A DNA stretch of 64,000 nucleotides from an uncultured Oscillospiraceae bacterium (lineage in GTDB: Bacteria; Bacillota_A; Clostridia; Oscillospirales; Acutalibacteraceae), in contig CAJUNS010000004.1 in NCBI GenBank assembly GCA_910587995.1, positions 27,341 through 91,340 on the forward strand, read 5' to 3'. The position numbers and the translations under genes are program-made. This document shows positions 16,127 to 24,638 of this stretch, in pieces. The notes under the pieces were generated by a model that saw nothing but the letters and a program-made list of their open reading frames with translations, did not search any database and had not been told where the DNA came from. Numbering within the stretch: the stretch's first letter is position 1; every line of letters starts with the position of its first letter.

Positions 16127-17401
16127 ATGGACATTCTAGTCATCGGCAGCGGCGGGCGGGAGCATGCCATTGTCCGCAAGCTGCGGGAAAGCCCCCGGGT
16201 GGGCAAGCTGTACTGCGCCCCAGGCAACGGCGGCATTGGGGCGGACGCGGAGTGCTGCGCTGTCAACGCCATGGACAAGGCGGGGATGCTGGCCCTGGCC
16301 AAGGAAAAAGCCGTGGATCTGGTGTTCGTGGCCCCGGACGACCCCTTGGGGGCCGGTATGGTGGACTATTTGGAGGCGGGGGGCTTTCTCTGCTTTGGGC
16401 CCAACCAGAAAGCCGCCGCGATTGAGAGCAGCAAGGTCTTCTCCAAGGGGCTGATGAAAAAATACGGCATCCCCACCGCAGGCTATGAGGTCTTTGACAA
16501 CCCAGCTAAGGCACTGGACTACATTAAGTCCCAGAACAAATATCCCGCTGTCATCAAGGCGGACGGTTTGGCCGTGGGCAAGGGGGTCACCCTGGCTCAG
16601 AACGAGGCGGAGGCGGCCCAGGCCCTCCACAGCCTGATGGAAGAAAAAATTTTTGGCGACTCCGGCAGCAAGGTGGTGGTGGAAGAGTTCCTCACCGGCC
16701 CTGAGGTAACCGTGCTGGCCTTTACAGACGGGAAAGTCATGCGGCCCATGGCTTCCTCCATGGACCACAAGCGGGCTTTCGACGGGGACCAGGGGCCCAA
16801 CACCGGCGGCATGGGCACCATCAGCCCCAGCCCCTTCTACACAGAGGACATAGCGAAGGAGTGCATGGAAAAAATCTTCCTGCCCACCATGGAGGCCATG
16901 AACCAGGAGGGCCGGCCCTTTAAGGGCTGCCTCTACTTTGGGCTGATGCTTACCCCGGAAGGACCTAAGGTGATTGAATTCAACAGCCGCTTCGGCGACC
17001 CGGAGACCCAGGTGGTGCTGCCCCGGCTGAAGACCGATTTCGCGGAAATCGTGGAGGCCGTGGCAAAGGAGCGCCTCTCGGAGCTGGACATTCAGTGGGC
17101 CGAAGAGGCCGCGGCCTGCGTGATCCTGGCCAGCGGCGGCTATCCGGGCAGCTATGAGAAGGGCAAGGAGATCCACGGCCTGGACGAAAAAGGTCAGGCG
17201 GAGGGGGTCACCGTGTACCACGCGGGCACCAAGGCCGAAGCCGGAAAATTCCTCACCAGCGGCGGACGGGTGCTGGGGGTCACCGCCCTGGGCGCGGACC
17301 TGAACGGGGCCCTGGAAAAGGCCTATGGCGCTGTGGAGAAGATCGGGTTTGAAGGAAGCTTTTACCGGAAGGATATTGGGAAGACACGGGCGGAGGCCTA
17401 A
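16127..17401 (+). CDS. purD: Phosphoribosylamine-glycine ligase
   Basis: 424 residues, full length. GAR synthetase joins phosphoribosylamine and glycine with ATP, step two of the pathway. Seen: ILVIGSGGREHAIV at the N-terminus, the ATP-grasp segments IKADGLAVGKGVTLA and VEEFLTGPEVTVLAF, then GPNTGGMGTISP and VIEFNSRFGDPETQVVLPRL, the last holding metal ligands. AGAAGG lies nine bases upstream of the ATG. It overlaps no neighbour; the next gene starts five bases after its stop. Confidence 0.96.
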   Translation: MDILVIGSGGREHAIVRKLRESPRVGKLYCAPGNGGIGADAECCAVNAMDKAGMLALAKEKAVDLVFVAPDDPLGAGMVDYLEAGGFLCFGPNQKAAAIESSKVFSKGLMKKYGIPTAGYEVFDNPAKALDYIKSQNKYPAVIKADGLAVGKGVTLAQNEAEAAQALHSLMEEKIFGDSGSKVVVEEFLTGPEVTVLAFTDGKVMRPMASSMDHKRAFDGDQGPNTGGMGTISPSPFYTEDIAKECMEKIFLPTMEAMNQEGRPFKGCLYFGLMLTPEGPKVIEFNSRFGDPETQVVLPRLKTDFAEIVEAVAKERLSELDIQWAEEAAACVILASGGYPGSYEKGKEIHGLDEKGQAEGVTVYHAGTKAEAGKFLTSGGRVLGVTALGADLNGALEKAYGAVEKIGFEGSFYRKDIGKTRAEA

Positions 17402-17405
17402 CCGC

Positions 17406-18131
17406 ATGGACAAAATCTTGGCTTGGGAAAACGTCCTTCTAACCGACTCCGGATTTTTCGACCCCTTTGACCTGGCCAGGCCTCTGTCCCCCATTGTGGA
17501 GCGCTTCGCCCAAATGGCGGCAAAACCCTTTCTCCAAGCGCGGGTTCTCTTTATTCCTGCCGCCGCCTGTGACGAAGAGGCAAAGAATCTGGCCGCCATC
17601 CTCTATTCCGAACTGATCTGGCTGGGCTTTTCTCCGGAGAATATCGTCCCCTATATGCTGGACCGGTTCCTGCCCTTGGAAGAAGCCTTATCCTACGACG
17701 TTATGTTTGTGACCGGCGGCTGGTGTGAGCACCTGCTCAAACTGATTCAAAAAGTAAAATTCCAAGAAACGGTCCGGGCCTTTGTCTTTGCCAATAAAGT
17801 CTATGTAGGGGTAAGCGCCGGCAGCGTAATCGCCACTCCCAACATTATGGGAACCTTTGAGGAGCGCCCCGGCCCTGCCACAAGTGGTTTGGGGCTGGTT
17901 CACGCCTATCTCGACTGCCACTGCGATATGCGGCCCGATCTAACGGAAAAAGCCCTGGCCTTTCCCCATGTTCTGCTCCACTTCAACCAGGCCTTAGCGG
18001 TGAACAGCGCCGGATATGAACGAATCGAGGACCCCTCCTGTTCCCGCGCGATCGACTGGTCTTCGCCTCCGGTTATGGGCGTGGATGTTTATAAACTGGA
18101 CGCTGTAAAAATATATCAATATGACTCATAA
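17406..18131 (+). CDS. S51-family peptidase (PepE-like)
   Basis: 241 residues. The central VYVGVSAGSVIATPN matches the nucleophile elbow of peptidase family S51 (aspartyl dipeptidase / cyanophycinase type), with the serine in GVSAGS. Preceding VMFVTGGW is the typical strand-turn of the fold. Family members cleave Asp-X dipeptides or polymers; the substrate here is unknown. The ATG at 17406 uses a GGAGG that lies inside the end of purD, so the two genes are coupled. Confidence 0.8.
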   Translation: MDKILAWENVLLTDSGFFDPFDLARPLSPIVERFAQMAAKPFLQARVLFIPAAACDEEAKNLAAILYSELIWLGFSPENIVPYMLDRFLPLEEALSYDVMFVTGGWCEHLLKLIQKVKFQETVRAFVFANKVYVGVSAGSVIATPNIMGTFEERPGPATSGLGLVHAYLDCHCDMRPDLTEKALAFPHVLLHFNQALAVNSAGYERIEDPSCSRAIDWSSPPVMGVDVYKLDAVKIYQYDS

Positions 18132-18148
18132 AAAAGGAAGGTATCACT

Positions 18149-19435
18149 ATGAACGCACCCATCACCTTCGCCATCTGCGGCTTTGGCGACCGGGGCAGCA
18201 CCTATGCCAGTATGCGGGAGCTGTTCCCCGACAAGATGAAAGTTGTGGCCGTGGCGGATTTAAACCCCGACAAGGTTAAAAAAGCCCAAGAACTTTATGA
18301 TATTCCCCAGGAAAACTGTTTCCCCTCCGGCGAGGAAATGCTGGCCCAGCCCCGCTTGGCCGATGTAATGGTGGTTTCTACCATGGACCGCCAGCATGTG
18401 GACCACGCCATTCCCGCCCTGGAGCGGGGCTACCATGTGCTGATGGAAAAGCCCATTTCCCCGGAAATCAGCCAATGCCGGCGGATGCTGGAGGTGGCCG
18501 CCCAGCACCCGGACCAGCACGTTATTCTCTGCCATGTGCTGCGCTATACCCAGTTCTACAACGCTTTGAAAGATATCATCAACAGCGGAAAAATCGGCAA
18601 GGTGGTCTCCATCTGCGCCAACGAGAATGTGGCCTACTGGCACCAAGCCCACTCCTTTGTGCGGGGCAACTGGCGCAACTCCGACCAGACCAGCCCCATG
18701 ATCTTGCAGAAATCCTGCCATGACATGGACATCCTCACCTGGCTCATTGGCCAACCCTGCAAGGCTGTGTCCTCCATAGGCGGCATCGAGCTCTTTAAAG
18801 AGGAGCGCGCCCCAGAGGGCTCTACCCCTTACTGCCTGGGCGGATGCAAGGCCAAGGAAAACTGCATCTTCGACGCGGAAAAAATTTACATCACCAGCAA
18901 AAAGACCGGTGTGCGCTCCGGCAGCGGGTGGCTTAGCTCCATCCTCTGTGTGGACGGCACCGAGGAAGCTGTGCGCGCCGCCCTGGAACAGGGCCAGTAC
19001 GGCCGCTGCGTGTACCACTGCGACAACAACGTGGTGGACCACCAGCAGACCAACCTGCTCATGGAGGATGGCAGCACCATCAGCTTCACCATGTGCGCCT
19101 TTACCGAGGACTGCTACCGGACCTTTAAGGCCATGGGCACCTTGGGTGAAATTGAGGCGGACATGAAATCCAATACCATCCGGGTACGGGTATTCGGCCA
19201 GGAGGAAGAGCTCATTGACTTGAAGAAACTGTCCCAGGACCTAAAGGGCCATGGCGGCGGCGACAGCGGCATCATCGCCGACTTCCTGGACATGCTCCTG
19301 GACAACGCGCCCCCCACAGAGCGGACCACCACCCTGGTCAACTCCATGGAAAGCCACTACATCGCCCTGGCGGCGGAGGAATCCCGGAAAGCGGGCGGCA
19401 AGCTGATGGACATGGCGGAATTTAAAAACCAGTAA
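18149..19435 (+). CDS. Gfo/Idh/MocA family oxidoreductase
   Basis: 428 residues. N-terminal Rossmann domain with CGFGDRGSTYASM, then VAVADLNPDK, and the family motif VLMEKPIS with the conserved Lys. The second half is the substrate-binding beta-sheet domain. Members use NAD(P) to oxidise or reduce sugars or sugar-like compounds. It has an inserted cysteine-bearing stretch (YCLGGCKAKENCIFDAEK) seen in part of the family. AAGGAAGG precedes the ATG by seven bases. It is the last gene before a strong terminator. Confidence 0.9.
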   Translation: MNAPITFAICGFGDRGSTYASMRELFPDKMKVVAVADLNPDKVKKAQELYDIPQENCFPSGEEMLAQPRLADVMVVSTMDRQHVDHAIPALERGYHVLMEKPISPEISQCRRMLEVAAQHPDQHVILCHVLRYTQFYNALKDIINSGKIGKVVSICANENVAYWHQAHSFVRGNWRNSDQTSPMILQKSCHDMDILTWLIGQPCKAVSSIGGIELFKEERAPEGSTPYCLGGCKAKENCIFDAEKIYITSKKTGVRSGSGWLSSILCVDGTEEAVRAALEQGQYGRCVYHCDNNVVDHQQTNLLMEDGSTISFTMCAFTEDCYRTFKAMGTLGEIEADMKSNTIRVRVFGQEEELIDLKKLSQDLKGHGGGDSGIIADFLDMLLDNAPPTERTTTLVNSMESHYIALAAEESRKAGGKLMDMAEFKNQ

Positions 19436-19450
19436 TTTCAGCGATTCTAC

Positions 19451-19490
19451 AAAAAAAGGACCCCTGGGCAAAAGCCCGGAGGTCTTTTTT
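19451..19490. terminator. Intrinsic terminator at the end of the purine cluster
   Basis: Inverted repeat around CCTGGGC-AAAA-GCCCGGAGG flanked by A7 on the left and T6 on the right, so it works for both converging genes. Confidence 0.85.
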
Positions 19491-19510
19491 ATGAGCGTAT
19501 GGCACGCGGC

Positions 19511-20461
19511 TTACGAGAGGGCGTCTTGGCCCATCAGCTCCTTCACCGTGGTGGCAAGGCCCGCCAGCCCCTGGATGTTGGAGGGAATGATGATCTTAGT
19601 GGCGTTGCCATCGGCAGCGGCCTGGAACGCCTCCAGGCTCTTCAAGGCGATAACCTGCTCGCTGGGGTGGGCCTCGTTCATCAGCTTGATGGCGTCAGCC
19701 AGGGCCCGCTGCACCGACAGAATGGCTTCCGCCTCGCCCTGGGCCTCCCGGATTTTGGTCTCCTTCACGGCCTCGGCCCGCAGCACGGCGGACTCCTTCT
19801 GGCCCTCGGCAATGAGGATGGCGCTGCGCTTTTCGCCCTCCGCGTCCAGAATTTTCGCCCGGCGCTCCCGCTCGGCCTTCATCTGCTTCTCCATGGAGTC
19901 CTGAATCTCCGCGGGCGGGATGATGTTTTTCAGCTCCACCCGGTTTACTTTGATGCCCCAGGGGTCTGTGGCTTCGTCCAAAATCACCCGGATTTTGGAG
20001 TTGATCACGTCCCGGGAGGTGAGGGTGTGGTCCAGCTCCATCTCACCGATGATGTTCCGCAAAGTGGTGGCGGTCAGGTTCTCAATGGCGGAGATGGGGT
20101 TTTCCACGCCATAGCAATAGAGCTTAGGGTCCGTAATCTGGAAATAGACCACCGTGTCAATCTGCATGGTCACATTGTCTTTGGTGATAACGGGCTGGGG
20201 CGGGAAGTCGATGACCTGCTCCTTGAGGCTGACCTTTTTGGCCAGCCGGTCGATAAAAGGAATTTTGAAGTGCAGGCCCGTGCCCCAGGCCGCGTGGAAG
20301 GTGCCCAGCCGCTCCACCACATAGGCGTGGGCCTGGGGGACCACCTTGAAGTTTGAGATAATGGCCGCCAGCAGCAAAATAATGGCCAAAACCGCCAGCA
20401 GCACAACCAGGTCCGTGTTCATCTGGCCGGTAATAAAGGCAGGAAGAATCATGTTTTTCAT
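19511..20461 (-). CDS. SPFH/Band 7 membrane protein (stomatin/QmcA-like)
   Basis: 316 residues. One N-terminal helix (VVLLAVLAIILLLAAII), then the SPFH domain (VPQAHAYVVERLGTFH, VITKDNVTMQIDTVVYFQITDP, LRNIIGEMELDHTLTSRD) and a long Glu/Ala/Arg coiled coil (about 195-270). Such proteins form large rings in membrane microdomains and often partner with proteases such as FtsH. The NfeD gene just upstream is the usual partner. Confidence 0.92.
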   Translation of the reverse strand: MKNMILPAFITGQMNTDLVVLLAVLAIILLLAAIISNFKVVPQAHAYVVERLGTFHAAWGTGLHFKIPFIDRLAKKVSLKEQVIDFPPQPVITKDNVTMQIDTVVYFQITDPKLYCYGVENPISAIENLTATTLRNIIGEMELDHTLTSRDVINSKIRVILDEATDPWGIKVNRVELKNIIPPAEIQDSMEKQMKAERERRAKILDAEGEKRSAILIAEGQKESAVLRAEAVKETKIREAQGEAEAILSVQRALADAIKLMNEAHPSEQVIALKSLEAFQAAADGNATKIIIPSNIQGLAGLATTVKELMGQDALS

Positions 20462-20495
20462 AATCTATCAAGTTCCTTTCTCATAATTATGTTGC

Positions 20496-20951
20496 TCAGT
20501 CCGGCTCCTCCCGGTTGGGAAGGCGGGAAACCAGCAGCTTCACGCCCTCGATGCGCTGGACCACCACCTGCTCTCCGGCGGGAATGACCCCGTCCGGTTC
20601 CAAAGAGCGGGCGGCCCAGCTGTTGCCCAGGGCCTTGACCCGGCCGGCGCCGGGCACATTGCGGATCTCTTCGGTCACCACAGCCACGCTGCCCAGCACC
20701 CGGTCCGCATTGGTGGAAGCCGGTCCCTCCTTCTGCAGGCGGCGGGCCAGGGGCCGGGTGACGAGCATAGCCGCCACCACCCCCGCCGCGAACAGGGCAA
20801 TCTGCAGCCAGACCGGCCCCCCCAGCAGATTGGCCAAAAAAGCCGCCAGCCCGCCGGGCACGAACCAGATCGAGACCAGGGCGGGCACAGCGGCCTCCAC
20901 CAAGGCCGCCAGCACGGTGACGCCCAGCCAGAGGAATCCCATGATATTCAT
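20496..20951 (-). CDS. NfeD family membrane protein
   Basis: 151 residues: two or three N-terminal hydrophobic segments (FLWLGVTVLAALVEAAVPAL, WLQIALFAAGVVAAMLV) then an OB-fold domain from about 80 (GSVAVVTEEIRNVPGAGRV, VIPAGEQVVVQRIEGVKLLV). NfeD proteins accompany SPFH proteins and likely anchor or shape their assemblies. It lies 34 bases upstream of the SPFH gene, and AGGAGG precedes its ATG. Confidence 0.9.
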   Translation of the reverse strand: MNIMGFLWLGVTVLAALVEAAVPALVSIWFVPGGLAAFLANLLGGPVWLQIALFAAGVVAAMLVTRPLARRLQKEGPASTNADRVLGSVAVVTEEIRNVPGAGRVKALGNSWAARSLEPDGVIPAGEQVVVQRIEGVKLLVSRLPNREEPD

Positions 20952-21019
20952 ATAAGCGCAAGCCTCCTTTTGCTTGGCAGAATGAGGGCGGCCGCGAAGG
21001 ACCCGCCTCCTCTGTTATT

Positions 21020-21048
21020 AGTATACAATAAATTTTCCGAAAATGCAA
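21020..21048 (-). promoter_or_regulatory. Promoter of the NfeD-SPFH operon
   Basis: Minus strand TTGCAT, 17 bases, TATACT, the expected sigma-A layout, about 70 bases before the NfeD start. Confidence 0.7.
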
Positions 21049-21148
21049 GCGCTTTCCGACAAAACGTGAAGACTTCCTGGCGGCGCTTCTCCCGCGGGCG
21101 GCCAGGCGGCTTTTTTTGCAGGTTTCCCACCGAATTTTTTCGAAAACA

Positions 21149-21177
21149 TTGACAGATTGCCTCTGTGTTGGTACAAT
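21149..21177 (+). promoter_or_regulatory. Promoter of the hybrid histidine kinase gene
   Basis: Consensus TTGACA, 17 bases, TACAAT, about 70 bases before the ATG and divergent from the NfeD promoter. Confidence 0.75.
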
Positions 21178-21246
21178 ATATAATAGCAATTTTGAGCCCA
21201 TTCCCCGCCCCGCCCACCGGGTCGGAATTCAAAGGAGTCGTCGCCC

Positions 21247-24200
21247 ATGTATCGCTGCCACATCCATTTTTATTTGATGGGGGATCAACAGGAAATTTTT
21301 GAGCTCATCCGCTCTGTTCCGCCGCTGGAATCCTTTACCCACGAATTTTCCCACAGCCTCCGCCCGGACCCGGCCCTGGCAGGCCGGGCCGGCGTGGTTT
21401 TTGCCGCGCTGGAGGGCCCTGGCCAGGACTGGGACGCCCTGCTGGCCGGGATGCCGGAGGACGCGGAGCTAATCCTTTTAACTGGCCGGACCGATTGGCT
21501 TCCAGAAGAGGCGGCGGAGCTTTGGCGGCTTCCTCTGTCTCCCCAGGAGGCCCGCTACCGCTTTGCCCGCTGGCAGCAGCGCTGCAAAGAGCGCAAGGAC
21601 AGCTGGCAGACCAGCCAATTTTTAGAGGCCGCCATCAACAGCACGCCCAACCTGATCTGGTACAAGACCAAGGATGGCATCCACGAAAAGGTCAACGACA
21701 GCTTCTGCGAGACCGTAAATAAAACCAAGGAGCAGGTTCAAGGCCAGGGCCATGCCTATATCTGGGACGTGGAGCACGACGATCCCGCCTGCATCGAGTC
21801 GGAACGGCTGGTGATGGAAAGCCGGGAGACCCGTATCTCTGAGGAAACCATTCTCACCGGCGAGGGCCAGCGGCTGCTGACTACTTATAAATCTCCCCTA
21901 TACGACCTGGATGGCAGCGTCATGGGCACCGTGGGCATTGCCATTGACATAACCCAGGAACGGCTCTACGAGCAGGAGCTCATTCAGAAGAGCCGCACCC
22001 TGGAGACCATCTTCGCCACCATTGACTGCGGCATTATGGCCCATTCCCTGGACGGCACCCAGATCATCAGCGTAAACCGGGCGGCCCTGCAGATTTTGGG
22101 CTACGACTCCCAGGAGGAGCTGCTGCGGGCGGGCTTTAATATGGTGGCCGACTCGGTGGCGGAGGAGGACAAGGCCTACCTGCGGGAGAGCATTCAGTCA
22201 CTGACGGCGGTGGGCGACAGCGTCAGCGTGGAATACCGGGTGGTGCACAAAAACGGCCAGCGGCGGCACATTATGGGCAATGTGAAGCTGCTGGAAAACA
22301 AACAGGGCGAACCCTTTTACCAGCGCTTTTTGCTGGACTGCACCGAGCAGAAGCTGCAGGAGCAGCGGGACCGGGAGGAAAAAGAGCGCCGCCAGATTGA
22401 GCTGGTACACGCTTTGAGCATTGACTACAACCTGGTCTGCTTCTTTGACCTGGACACCGGCGCGGGGACCTCCCTGCGCATCCACGACTGCCGGTACCAT
22501 GTTCTGGAATCCCTCTTCCACGGCGAACTAGACATGAACACCTGCATGGAGCGGTATATTCTAGCCTGCGTCCATCCAGATGACCGGGAGCCTCTGCGCA
22601 ACGCCATCTCCCCGGAGACCCTGGGCCGGGAGCTTTTAGAAAAGAACCAGACCTACCTCAACTACCGGACTCTGTGCGGCAAAGAGCTGCGGTACTTCCA
22701 GATGAAGGCCGTGCGGGCCGGGGACTGGGACTTGGTCCGGGGCGTGGTGCTGGGCTTCCGCAGCGTGGACGAAGAGACCCGCCAGGAGATGGAGAAGAAG
22801 GGCCTGCTGGAGGACGCCCTGTTCCAGGCCAACCGGGCCAGCAAGGCCAAGAGCACCTTCCTGTCCAATATGTCCCACGACATCCGCACGCCCATGAACG
22901 CCATTGTGGGCTTTACCTCTCTGGCCATCACCCACATTGACAAGCGGGACCAGGTAGAGGAGTACTTAAAAAAGATCATGACCTCGGGCAACCACCTGTT
23001 AAGCCTGATCAACGATATTCTGGACATGAGCCGCATTGAGAGCGGCAAAATCCACCTGGACGAGGAGCTGTGCAGCCTGCCGGAGATTCTACACAGCCTT
23101 CACAGCATTATCCAGGCGGACATCCGCGCCAAGCAGCTGGAGCTGTGCGTGGACACCGTTGACGTAATCGATGAGGAGATTTTCTGCGACAAGCTGCGGC
23201 TGAACCAGGTGCTGCTGAACCTGCTGAGCAACTCCATCAAGTACACCGGCGCGGGCGGCACGGTAAGCATCCGCATCACCGAGAAGCAGGGGGCCCCAGA
23301 GGGCTTTGCCTACTATGAGTTCAGCATTAAAGACACCGGCATTGGCATGAGCCCGGAATTTGTGGCCCACATTTTCGAGCCCTTTGAGCGGGAGCGCAAC
23401 TCCACCATCAGCGGCATTCAGGGCACGGGCCTGGGCATGGCCATTACCAAAAATATTGTGGACATGATGCACGGCCATATCGAGGTCCAAAGCCAGCAGG
23501 GCACGGGCACCGAATTTATTGTCTCCTTCCCCTTCCGGCTCCATGCGGAGGGCAAAGAGCCCCAGGCCATCCCCCAGCTGAAGGACTGCTGGGCCCTGGT
23601 GGTAGACGACGACTTTAACACCTGCGACAGCGTGTCCTACATGCTGCAGCAGTTTGGCATGCGGGCCGAGTGGACCCTCTCCGGCAAGGAGGCGGTGCTG
23701 CGCACCCGGCAGGCCGTTACCCGCAAAGACGACTATGACGTATACATTCTGGACTGGCTTATGCCGGACATGAACGGCATTGAGGTGGCCCGGCGCATCC
23801 GCAAGGAGACGGACCAGGATGTGCCCATCATCATCCTAACCGCCTATGACTGGTCTGACATTGAGGACGAGGCCAAAGAGGCCGGTATTACCGCTTTCTG
23901 CCGTAAGCCGCTGTTTATGTCCGAGCTGCGCAGCTGCCTGCATTCCATTGTCAACGCCTCTTCGGAGGAGGAGGAAGACGCGCCCGCCGCTATTGAAAAA
24001 ACAGTTTCCCACACAGGCCGCATCCTTCTGGCTGAGGACAACGAGCTGAACCAGGAGATTGCCATTGCCATTTTGGGTGAGGCTGGCTTTGAGACCGAGG
24101 TAGCCAGCAACGGCAGGCAGGCGGTGGAGATGCTCTCCGCCGCCCGGCCAGGCTATTACCGGCTGGTGCTGATGGACATTCAGATGCCGGTTATGGGGGG

Positions 24201-24390
24201 CTATGAGGCCACCCGGACCATTCGGGCTCTGGAAAACAGGGAGCTGGCCAACATTCCCATTTTGGCCATGACCGCCAATGCCTTTGAGGAGGATAAGCAG
24301 GCGGCCCTGCAAAGCGGCATGAACGGGCACATCGCCAAACCCATTGACATCGCCAAGTTGATGGAGACGCTGGATCAGGTTTTGAGCTAG
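21247..24390 (+). CDS. Cytosolic hybrid sensor histidine kinase with PAS and two receiver domains
   Basis: 1047 residues, no membrane helix. Residues 1-110 look like a divergent receiver-like fold. PAS-type domains follow (from FLEAAINSTPNLIWYKTKDG, from TIFATIDCGIMAHSLDG, and a third divergent one). The DHp helix has FLSNMSHDIRTPMNAIVGF with His544 as phosphorylation site, then the ATPase domain with NLLSNSIKYT, DTGIGMS and GTGLGMAI. Two receivers follow, with Asp836 (LDWLMPDMNG) and Asp977 (LMDIQMPVMGG). There is no C-terminal HPt domain and no output domain nearby, so a partner protein elsewhere is implied. AAAGGAG site and its own promoter. Confidence 0.92.
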   Translation: MYRCHIHFYLMGDQQEIFELIRSVPPLESFTHEFSHSLRPDPALAGRAGVVFAALEGPGQDWDALLAGMPEDAELILLTGRTDWLPEEAAELWRLPLSPQEARYRFARWQQRCKERKDSWQTSQFLEAAINSTPNLIWYKTKDGIHEKVNDSFCETVNKTKEQVQGQGHAYIWDVEHDDPACIESERLVMESRETRISEETILTGEGQRLLTTYKSPLYDLDGSVMGTVGIAIDITQERLYEQELIQKSRTLETIFATIDCGIMAHSLDGTQIISVNRAALQILGYDSQEELLRAGFNMVADSVAEEDKAYLRESIQSLTAVGDSVSVEYRVVHKNGQRRHIMGNVKLLENKQGEPFYQRFLLDCTEQKLQEQRDREEKERRQIELVHALSIDYNLVCFFDLDTGAGTSLRIHDCRYHVLESLFHGELDMNTCMERYILACVHPDDREPLRNAISPETLGRELLEKNQTYLNYRTLCGKELRYFQMKAVRAGDWDLVRGVVLGFRSVDEETRQEMEKKGLLEDALFQANRASKAKSTFLSNMSHDIRTPMNAIVGFTSLAITHIDKRDQVEEYLKKIMTSGNHLLSLINDILDMSRIESGKIHLDEELCSLPEILHSLHSIIQADIRAKQLELCVDTVDVIDEEIFCDKLRLNQVLLNLLSNSIKYTGAGGTVSIRITEKQGAPEGFAYYEFSIKDTGIGMSPEFVAHIFEPFERERNSTISGIQGTGLGMAITKNIVDMMHGHIEVQSQQGTGTEFIVSFPFRLHAEGKEPQAIPQLKDCWALVVDDDFNTCDSVSYMLQQFGMRAEWTLSGKEAVLRTRQAVTRKDDYDVYILDWLMPDMNGIEVARRIRKETDQDVPIIILTAYDWSDIEDEAKEAGITAFCRKPLFMSELRSCLHSIVNASSEEEEDAPAAIEKTVSHTGRILLAEDNELNQEIAIAILGEAGFETEVASNGRQAVEMLSAARPGYYRLVLMDIQMPVMGGYEATRTIRALENRELANIPILAMTANAFEEDKQAALQSGMNGHIAKPIDIAKLMETLDQVLS

Positions 24391-24400
24391 ACCAAAACCC

Positions 24401-24428
24401 AGCCCCCTGGACCCCAGGGGGCTCTTTT
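24401..24428 (+). terminator. Intrinsic terminator of the hybrid kinase gene
   Basis: Perfect ten-base-pair stem AGCCCCCTGG / CCAGGGGGCT with loop ACC, followed by CTTTTGTT. Confidence 0.85.
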
Positions 24429-24442
24429 GTTCGATTTTTCTC

Positions 24443-24471
24443 TTGCCTTTCCCGCTGGCATACGGTACAAT
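24443..24471 (+). promoter_or_regulatory. Promoter whose transcript begins inside a repeat element
   Basis: TTGCCT, 17 bases, TACAAT. The last base of the -10 box is the first base of the repeat at 24471, so the transcript would start within the repeat and carry it as the leader of the DUF4317 gene. Confidence 0.6.
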
Positions 24472-24554
24472 ATAGTTAACGCAGCGGCGCGAGCTTGCCT
24501 GCGCCGTCCTGCTTGAAAATCAGTACATACCGATTTTCACGTGCGTTTACTATA
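24471..24554 (+). repeat. Short palindromic repeat element, family R2, copy 1
   Basis: 84 bases with 13-base terminal inverted repeats TATAGTTAACGCA and TGCGTTTACTATA. Inside are two hairpins: CGGCGC / GCGCCG and a second around GAAAATC..GTA / TAC..GATTTTC. A longer second copy lies at 40219-40334 in inverted orientation, sharing the termini, a GC-rich hairpin and the GAAAATC hairpin. It looks like a MITE or another structured intergenic repeat. Confidence 0.7.
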
Positions 24555-24638
24555 AAAGCCTGTGGCCCGTCTGGCCGCTCCCGTTCTTGTTACCGTCAAT
24601 CCACTTTATTATATTATGTAAGAAGAAAGGATTTACTT

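Noticed and set aside
16136..17599. 487-codon minus-strand frame opposite purD
   Set aside because: Shadow of purD; no recognisable motif.
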